Assembly (NCBI GenBank): GCA_013112725.1
Contig: JABFFZ010000021.1
Span: forward strand, 1 to 64,000
DNA from: Chloroflexota bacterium
GTDB lineage: Bacteria; Chloroflexota; Anaerolineae; Promineifilales; Promineifilaceae
Direction of reading: 5' to 3'
Length of the DNA stretch: 64,000 nucleotides
Under the pieces are notes generated by a model. The model worked only from the letters and a program-made list of their open reading frames with translations, did not search any database and had not been told where the DNA came from. Below, piece after piece: positions 58,607-64,000 of this stretch (position 1 is its first letter; each line of letters opens with the position of its first letter). The translations under genes were made by a program, and so were the position numbers.

Positions 58607-59275
58607 ATGAGCACCATGATGGCCGCACCCATACCCAGAACCGAAGGAAATCCGCTGATTGTACCGGCGCCGTTGCAGCCTGGTGACAGACTGAGCCGGG
58701 CAGAGTTTGAACGGCGGTATCGCCAACACCTGGAATTGAAAGCCGAATTGATCGCCGGAGTCGTTTACGTGTCTTCGCCTGTCCATTTTCAAAAACATGC
58801 TAATCCACATTTTATTTTTATTGGTTGGTTGGCAGCATATCAGGCGGCGACGCCCGGGGTTATGGGAGCCGATAATGCTGCACTGCGGCTCGATTTCGAG
58901 AATCAGCCACAGCCTGATGTTTTATTGCGGCTGGACCCAAACTGGGCGGCCAATCCTGGGTGACGGAAGATGATTATCTGGAAGGATCGCCGGAGTTAAT
59001 AGTGGAAGTGGCTGCCAGCAGCGCCAATTATGATATACATGACAAGCACAAAGCATACGCTCGCAATGGTGTACGGGAATATCTTGTTTATCTGGCGTAT
59101 GAACAGCAGGCCGTCTGGTTTAGCTTACAAGAGGGGGTGTATGAGCCGCTTGCGCCGGATATTTCCCGGTTTGTGGTTAGATGTAGCGGCGTTATTACAG
59201 GGCAATCTCACGGCCGTCCTCGCCACCTTACAAACCGGCCTCCAATCTCCCGAACACGCTACTTTCCTCAAATGA
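58607..59275 (+). pseudogene. Uma2-family (DUF820) endonuclease, two frameshifts
   Basis: Three overlapping frames are needed to read one Uma2 protein. Part 1 (58607-58963) has LSRAEFERRYRQH and ALRLDFENQPQPDVLLRLDP. Part 2 (from 58960) has YLEGSPELIVEVAASSANYD and KHKAYARNGVREYLV, the nuclease core. Part 3 (to 59275) has FPGLWLDVAALLQGNLTAVL. Frames shift near 58957 and 59165, one minus and one plus. Uma2 proteins are PD-(D/E)XK nucleases spread in many copies in cyanobacteria and Chloroflexota. The two shifts argue for decay, or sequence errors in a metagenome. Confidence 0.82.
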
Positions 59276-59330
59276 GAGATTGGGAGATTAAGAGATTCAA
59301 CCTCCCAATCTTCCAATCTCCCAATTACCG
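59275..59330. repeat. Tandem-word inverted spacer (word GGGAGATT)
   Basis: GAGATTGGGAGATTAAGAGA is mirrored by CCTCCCAATCTTCCAATCTC and CCAATTAC. It includes the stop of the vWA gene on the minus strand. Confidence 0.85.
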
Positions 59331-60974
59331 CCCCACCCCCACGCTGCCGCCAAACGCGGCCGACATTTCCTCGTAAATGGCGGCTATGCTGGCCTCGTCT
59401 CCTGCAAAAAAGTTGCCGTTCGTCTGGCTGGCTAAGGTGCGCATGGTGTTGACATCGGCGTCGTTGCCATAGGCAATGGTGAAAACAGTTAGATTGTTGG
59501 CCTGTACCAAGCCAGTGGCGGAATTGGCGTTGTAGCGATAGCTGCGTGTATCTTGCCCATCGGAAAGGACAACCATGGCGTTGGTGGTTTGTGGCTGCAT
59601 GGTGCTGTATAGCAGCACGGCGCCATCACCAATAGCGTCAAAAAGCGTGGTATCTCCTTCAGCGCGCAAATTGGTGATGGCATTGATGATTTTTTGCCGG
59701 TTGGGGCCAACCTGTACGTGGTTGAGGATCAAATCGGGCTCGGTGCTAAAGGCGATGATGGACAGGTAATCGTCATCGCCCATTTGTTCCACAAACTCGA
59801 TGGCAGCGGCGCGCATACTTTCCATCTTGCTGCCACGCATACTGCCGGAGGTGTCCAACAGCAGCGCCAGGTTGACATCTTTACGCGCCTCTTGCCATAA
59901 CTCTTGGGCGGCATACACGGCAGCAACAGAAGGGGGCGCGAACACGGCCGTTGGCTGAGACGGATCTACGCCATGGGTTTCATCCAGAGGAGAGGCCAGG
60001 GGCACGGCCGTGTGTACCGGCCTCAATCCCCCTGCCAGCGCCAACTGCTGCCCCGCCTCGCTGAGCAAATAATCCCGGAACAGCCGCGCCGCTTCCTGTT
60101 GGGCGGCGCTGGCGGCGCGGTTGATGCAGGCCGGGTGCGTAGCCATAAACGTGCCTTCAAAAGGATAAACAGCCACAAGCTGCCCATTGCCATCGTTCAC
60201 CACATCACTTTCATACATCACACCGCCGCTAAGGTAATTGAGGCCGCGGCTGCTCATGGCCGTGCTGAGGGCGCGGGTATTGGGGCTGAACCAGGTGACG
60301 CCGCCTTCAAAAGCGCTTACCGAAGCCTTGACAATGGGGCGCTGAATGTCTGTTTCCGTGACTGCTTCTGTGGTGGTTTGGGCGGCCTGTACCAGGGAGA
60401 GGAGGGTGCTGACGCCGCTGCCGGAAAGGCCGGGATGGGTATGGCTCAGGCGGAACGCATCGCCTAATTCACCGCCGCTGTAGTAATTCCACAAAGCATC
60501 ATCGGTGGCCAGACTGCCCACGTCCAGCCAACCCAACGGCAGGCCGGGCCAGCCCAACGCTTCAGCCACATCCCGCCACATGCCAATGACTAGTGGGCTT
60601 TGGGCTACGCTGACGCAGTCGCTCTGAAAGCTGTTGTTGCCCTGGTCGGCCAGGATGTTTACCCACACCGTGTCGTCGGGAATCCAGAGGGCTGGCTCAG
60701 CGCCGGCGCTGATGTCGGTAACGGACTGTCCGGCGTCGGCAGCCGTTATCTGGACAAAGATAGATTTGCCGCCGCTGGTTTGGGTTTCGCTGGCGTTGAA
60801 TTGGGTCACGGCCGTACTCAACCACGGCTCCAAACTGGTATTCGCCACCACCAGCGCCACTTCCGCATTACGCGGCGGCTCATTTGCCGCCGAATTCCCC
60901 AGGCTGCAAGCCAGCGTGGCTAACCCCACCAAAATCAAAAAAGCGAAAATACCGCTGTGTCGGTTCTTTTTCAT
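59325..60974 (-). CDS. Solute-binding/vWA fusion lipoprotein
   Basis: This 549-aa protein has a lipoprotein signal (FAFLILVGLATLAC, Cys near 23). A type 2 periplasmic-binding-like domain spans about 35-325 (EVALVVANTSLEPWLSTAVT, SPLVIGMWRDVAEALGWPG). A vWA domain spans 360-545 with complete MIDAS motifs: DTSGSMRGSKM, a central Thr (GDTTLFDAI) and VVLSDGQDT. GGAG lies 6 bases before the ATG. It forms a pair with the next gene upstream, another binding-domain fusion. The arrangement suggests an envelope sensor or adhesin rather than a transporter, since no permease is nearby. Confidence 0.85.
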   Translation of the reverse strand: MKKNRHSGIFAFLILVGLATLACSLGNSAANEPPRNAEVALVVANTSLEPWLSTAVTQFNASETQTSGGKSIFVQITAADAGQSVTDISAGAEPALWIPDDTVWVNILADQGNNSFQSDCVSVAQSPLVIGMWRDVAEALGWPGLPLGWLDVGSLATDDALWNYYSGGELGDAFRLSHTHPGLSGSGVSTLLSLVQAAQTTTEAVTETDIQRPIVKASVSAFEGGVTWFSPNTRALSTAMSSRGLNYLSGGVMYESDVVNDGNGQLVAVYPFEGTFMATHPACINRAASAAQQEAARLFRDYLLSEAGQQLALAGGLRPVHTAVPLASPLDETHGVDPSQPTAVFAPPSVAAVYAAQELWQEARKDVNLALLLDTSGSMRGSKMESMRAAAIEFVEQMGDDDYLSIIAFSTEPDLILNHVQVGPNRQKIINAITNLRAEGDTTLFDAIGDGAVLLYSTMQPQTTNAMVVLSDGQDTRSYRYNANSATGLVQANNLTVFTIAYGNDADVNTMRTLASQTNGNFFAGDEASIAAIYEEMSAAFGGSVGVGR

Positions 60975-61026
60975 CTATCACTCCACTCCGATAACCGGTT
61001 ACCGATTACCGCTCGCTGTTTCCCAC

Positions 61027-62658
61027 TCACCGCCCCGCCGTCACTAACGTCAATTCCACATAGCGGTCCTGCGCCTGCACATTGGGATCATCACTATTGC
61101 GATGATCTGGCGGAGGCAATGTGGCTTCCACCACAAAACGGGCCGGGTCAATGCCCTGCGAGACCAGGTAATCCACCACTGATTGCGCCCGTCCTTCGGC
61201 CACTTCCAGGATGTCCGCTTCTGTCCAGGGGGGATCATTGGCCGGCCAGGCGGAAGAGCCTTTCACGCGCAAAAACAGGCCAATGCTTTGTGACAACGTA
61301 GGCGCCACGCAGTTGTCCAAAATCCGGCGCGATTCCAACGTCAATTCGGTGGATTCGGGCAGGAAGGTAAAGGTGCGGCAGGGCAGCACGGCCAGCGTGG
61401 CCGCGTCGCCGGTGCTGATGGTGCTTAAATCCAATTGGGAAGAAATGGAGAAGGTGTCGTTGACGGGACGGCCGTTGGGCTGCAAACTGGCCTGTTCCGC
61501 GGCGCGAATCACAAAACCGGGGTTGACCAGTTCTTCTACGTTGTCATTAGGCACAGGCACATCAGACGCTGCCCAAACACGGCGGGCGATAGACAGCCGG
61601 TTGACAATGGGGCGGATGTCCCGCATCACAAAGGCATTATCCCCCAGGTCGGCTTGAGCTACGCTCTCCAGCCAGGCGCGCAAATCGTCGCTGGCCGATT
61701 CGGGGTAGACAAAGCTCCAATCGTTGTGGCCCCAATTGGCGATGTGGGTGGCGGCGGTATCAAAATTCTCCACCTGGTCCTTGAGGGTGGCAAACCAGGC
61801 ATTGTGGAAGTTCTGCACCAGATTGGCGTCGTTGGCAATGGTCTCCCGCGAGGTAACAATCACATCCATGACGATGCGCAGTTGGTTGGAACTGAGCAGG
61901 GGTTGGCCGCCGCTCTGTTCAGCGTCGTAGATATCTGGTTCCCAGCCGGAGACCACATCTGCCTGGCCGTTGTTGAAGGCGGCTACGGCTTCAGCCACGC
62001 CATCCTGGGGTACAAGCGTCACCTGGGAACGGGGGCTGAGTTGGGCAATGGAAAGTACATAATAGACAAAGTATTCACCCACGCTGCCCCGTGAGAAGGC
62101 GATCCGTTTGCCTTGCAGATCATTGATGGTAGGTACGTCTCGCCCCCACAACTGATCCGCGCCGGCGCTCTCGTCTACGATCGCCGTAATAACGCCGGGG
62201 CTGGTCAGGGCGACAGAGTCTAGCGTGGTCAACAGGCAATCCCAAATACCGGCGTTAAGCAGCGCCGTGCGCTGCTCTTCGGACACATCATAGGCCGGGT
62301 CTTCGTCCAGGAAAAAGGGGACGATGCCCAGATGGAAACCGTTGGCGATGTCCTGCCCGGACATTTGCATTTGCTGCAAGATGAAGTAGCTGCCAAAGGC
62401 ATCAGCGCCACACACGTAGGTGGGACGGCCGTCGCCGGCGTCATAGTTCGGCCCCCAAATCGGCTCCGGGGACTCCAGGTTGACGGTAACAGTGCGGGTG
62501 TTGGCGGGGGCGGTAGTGGGCTGAGCTACAGCCGGGGTTACTGTTCCGCCCCCTTGCTCTTGCAACGCATTGTTAACCAGGCTAAACGTGACAAAGCCAC
62601 AAACAGCTATCAGGGCTACACCCACAATCGCAATAAAAATCAGGCGTGTTCTGTCCAT
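61027..62658 (-). CDS. Membrane-anchored solute-binding (NMT1-like) protein with OmpA-like domain
   Basis: This 543-aa protein has an uncleaved-type N-terminal membrane anchor (LIFIAIVGVALIAVCGFVTF). A NMT1/SsuA-type binding domain spans about 60-375 (LDSVALTSPGVITAIVDESA, GKRIAFSRGSVGEYFVYYVL). A C-terminal OmpA-like domain spans 415-540 (FLPESTELTLESRRILDNC, then AEGRAQSVVDYLVSQGIDPA and RFVVE). OmpA domains bind peptidoglycan. It lies 52 bases upstream of the vWA fusion gene on the same strand. A binding domain tethered to the wall is unusual for an ABC system. Confidence 0.85.
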   Translation of the reverse strand: MDRTRLIFIAIVGVALIAVCGFVTFSLVNNALQEQGGGTVTPAVAQPTTAPANTRTVTVNLESPEPIWGPNYDAGDGRPTYVCGADAFGSYFILQQMQMSGQDIANGFHLGIVPFFLDEDPAYDVSEEQRTALLNAGIWDCLLTTLDSVALTSPGVITAIVDESAGADQLWGRDVPTINDLQGKRIAFSRGSVGEYFVYYVLSIAQLSPRSQVTLVPQDGVAEAVAAFNNGQADVVSGWEPDIYDAEQSGGQPLLSSNQLRIVMDVIVTSRETIANDANLVQNFHNAWFATLKDQVENFDTAATHIANWGHNDWSFVYPESASDDLRAWLESVAQADLGDNAFVMRDIRPIVNRLSIARRVWAASDVPVPNDNVEELVNPGFVIRAAEQASLQPNGRPVNDTFSISSQLDLSTISTGDAATLAVLPCRTFTFLPESTELTLESRRILDNCVAPTLSQSIGLFLRVKGSSAWPANDPPWTEADILEVAEGRAQSVVDYLVSQGIDPARFVVEATLPPPDHRNSDDPNVQAQDRYVELTLVTAGR

Positions 62659-62702
62659 AATCGCTCTCCACTCCTTTTACGATGGAAAAATGGTTAATGG
62701 GT

Positions 62703-62758
62703 AGTACGAGTGTGGCTGATTGCTGGTTGCTGGTATAAACCACCAGCAATCAGCCACT
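62703..62758. repeat. Tandem-word inverted spacer (GGCTGATTGCTGG)
   Basis: GTGGCTGATTGCTGGTTGCT is mirrored by AGCAATCAGCCAC around TATAAACC. It lies downstream of the radical SAM gene and upstream of the OmpA fusion gene. Confidence 0.8.
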
Positions 62759-62759
62759 A

Positions 62760-64000
62760 TCACGAAATCACACTGAGGGGGATGAAGCCGACGAGACGTT
62801 GATCGCTGTGGGCACGGCCGTCGCCGCCATTCCCACATGCCAATCCCCCCTCGCTTTCCGCAATGCGCACTCCATCCCGCGCTTCCCGTTCAATGCGGCA
62901 GCCGCCGCCACACAGCGGCAGATCGGGGCAGTGATGGCATTTGCCGGGCAGACCGGCCCATACCGGGTCATCTTCGCGCTCGCGGAAACTGCGGAACAGT
63001 TCACTACGCCAGATGCGTTCCCAGGGATCGCGCAAAATGTTTCCGGCGGCCACATAAAACGATTGGCAAGGCAGCACATCCCCATTGGGTTCAATGCAGA
63101 TGGAATATTCGCCTGCGTTGCACCGTTTCGCGCCAATCTCCAGTTCCACCGGCGACATGCGGCAGTATTCGGTGGGCGTATACCAGAGGAAACGCATCCC
63201 CTTTTCCTGGGCATGGTCACGCACGCGGATGAGCAGCGGCGGCATTTCCGCTTCGGAGATGGCGTTGGGGTCGGCAAAACCGCCGCCGCTGTAGATCATG
63301 CCATTCATGGCAAAGGTGCGGATGCCCAGGTCGTAGAGAAAGTCAATAATCTCCTCCACATGATCCATATTGCGGCGCATGAGGGTGGTGTTGGTGATGG
63401 TGTGCAGCTTGCTGGCGACGGCGTTTTCAATGCCGCGCACCGTCTGGTGAAACGATTTGGCGTTCATCACAGCGTCATGCACGTCGGGGCGGTTGGAACC
63501 GAGGGTGATTTGCACGTGGTTCAGCCCCGCGGCTTCCAGTTCTTGCAGGTAGGGGAGGTGGGCCAGGCGACGGCCGTTTGTATTCATCCCCACCACATGC
63601 CCCAGACTATCGGCATACCGGATGATCTCCGGCAAATCCGGGTGCAGCGTCGCCTCACCGCCGGTGATAATTAGATGGGGCACACCCACTTCGTGCAACT
63701 TATCAATCACCCGGAACCACTCCATTTTGCCCAGCGAAGGCATGTCAAAACGGGCCGGTTCATTGTAACAATGATTGCAGCCATTGTTACAGCCATAAGT
63801 GATGGCCAGGTCGGCTTTATAGGGCGCGTCGGCGCGGTGGCTGAACAGGGCCGTGCGCTGCAAATCTTCCACCGCGCAGGTGGGGCAGCCCGTCTCCGGC
63901 TCGCGGAAACGATGCACCATCTCATACATCTGCCCCAACTCTTTGCCCAACTGCGGCCAATCTTCGCGGCGCACCTGGCGGCGCAAATTGGCCTGCACCT
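62760..64000 (-). CDS. Radical SAM/SPASM-domain protein (partial at 5' end)
   Basis: About 412 residues are visible, and the frame remains open at the window edge (a GTG at 63998 is the first possible start). The radical SAM cluster motif is YGCNNGCNHCYNEP (CxxxCxxC), followed by LIITGGEATLHPDLPEI and QITLGSNRPDVHD. The C-terminal SPASM region has RCNAGEYSICIEPNGDVLPC, CHHCPDLPLCGGGC and a final AC. Relatives modify peptides or build cofactors (PQQ-, heme- or mycofactocin-type). No precursor peptide is evident here. It is upstream of the two solute-binding fusion genes on the same strand. Confidence 0.88.
   Translation of the reverse strand, partial: VQANLRRQVRREDWPQLGKELGQMYEMVHRFREPETGCPTCAVEDLQRTALFSHRADAPYKADLAITYGCNNGCNHCYNEPARFDMPSLGKMEWFRVIDKLHEVGVPHLIITGGEATLHPDLPEIIRYADSLGHVVGMNTNGRRLAHLPYLQELEAAGLNHVQITLGSNRPDVHDAVMNAKSFHQTVRGIENAVASKLHTITNTTLMRRNMDHVEEIIDFLYDLGIRTFAMNGMIYSGGGFADPNAISEAEMPPLLIRVRDHAQEKGMRFLWYTPTEYCRMSPVELEIGAKRCNAGEYSICIEPNGDVLPCQSFYVAAGNILRDPWERIWRSELFRSFREREDDPVWAGLPGKCHHCPDLPLCGGGCRIEREARDGVRIAESEGGLACGNGGDGRAHSDQRLVGFIPLSVIS

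Noticed and set aside
1-64000. CRISPR array near the Cas4-like gene or in tandem spacers
   Set aside because: The repeats are contiguous short words and complements with no unique spacers, and no cas operon is present.
1-64000. tRNA or rRNA genes
   Set aside because: I saw no cloverleaf with a GGTTCRA T-arm nor any rRNA signature on either strand; a covariance search would be decisive.

Overview
The window is about 57% GC, gene-dense bacterial chromosome with no rRNA, tRNA or CRISPR array that I could find. Gene content (roadblock/LC7 protein, MoxR-DUF58-DUF4129 cluster, Hanks-type kinase next to a GAF-SpoIIE phosphatase, DUF5939-type adenylate cyclase, type 2 IPP isomerase, Uma2 and BrnTA relics) and the many palindromic spacers suggest Chloroflexota, probably Anaerolineae-like. 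This is inference from gene content, not a phylogenetic placement.

Layout. 1-7.7 kb: leftward signalling and accessory genes (Ser/Thr kinase, SpoIIE phosphatase, BrnT/BrnA toxin-antitoxin pair, Mut7-C RNase, HEPN-like membrane protein with an SH3b domain, a nonsense-mutated HNH nuclease beside a 115-bp MITE-like element, an atypical kinase). 7.8-12 kb: sixA, then an AT-richer island with two exported proteins and an IS3 remnant. 12-21 kb: pyrG, roadblock protein, DUF4129-DUF58-MoxR cluster, J-like protein, ADP-ribosylglycohydrolase. 21-30 kb: adenylate cyclase, ATP-grasp-like protein, double DinB protein, GNAT, Ca2+/H+ antiporter, HtrA-type protease, galE. 30-41 kb: a Cas4-like nuclease split in two, hisS, nadK, recN, a 2-hydroxyacid dehydrogenase, xseB, ftsY, prfB with its programmed frameshift, and a proline-repeat protein. 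41.2-49.3 kb: an iron-siderophore uptake cluster (DUF2218, two FecCD permeases, ATPase, a 51-aa Cys protein, a lipoprotein carrying three binding domains, a sucrase/ferredoxin-like protein). 49.3-54 kb: rpoC without rpoB, behind a consensus promoter and an early terminator. 54-64 kb: polyprenyl synthase and IPP isomerase, a nucleotidyltransferase, a Uma2 pseudogene, two exported solute-binding fusion proteins and a radical SAM/SPASM protein.

Three sequence-wide patterns stand out. The octamer ACGGCCGT occurs about 120 times by eye count, against one or two expected. About twenty gene boundaries carry spacers built as a 7-8 nt word repeated in tandem followed by its reverse complement, and in about a dozen cases the word supplies the stop codon of the neighbouring gene. 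A 95-bp palindromic element occurs three times; one copy has an 8-bp target duplication and splits a small gene whose original frame can be rebuilt.

The most system-like locus is the iron cluster. DUF2218, permeases, ATPase, binding protein and sucrase/ferredoxin-like protein would bind, import and perhaps reductively release ferric-siderophore iron. The binding protein fuses three periplasmic-binding domains of two types.
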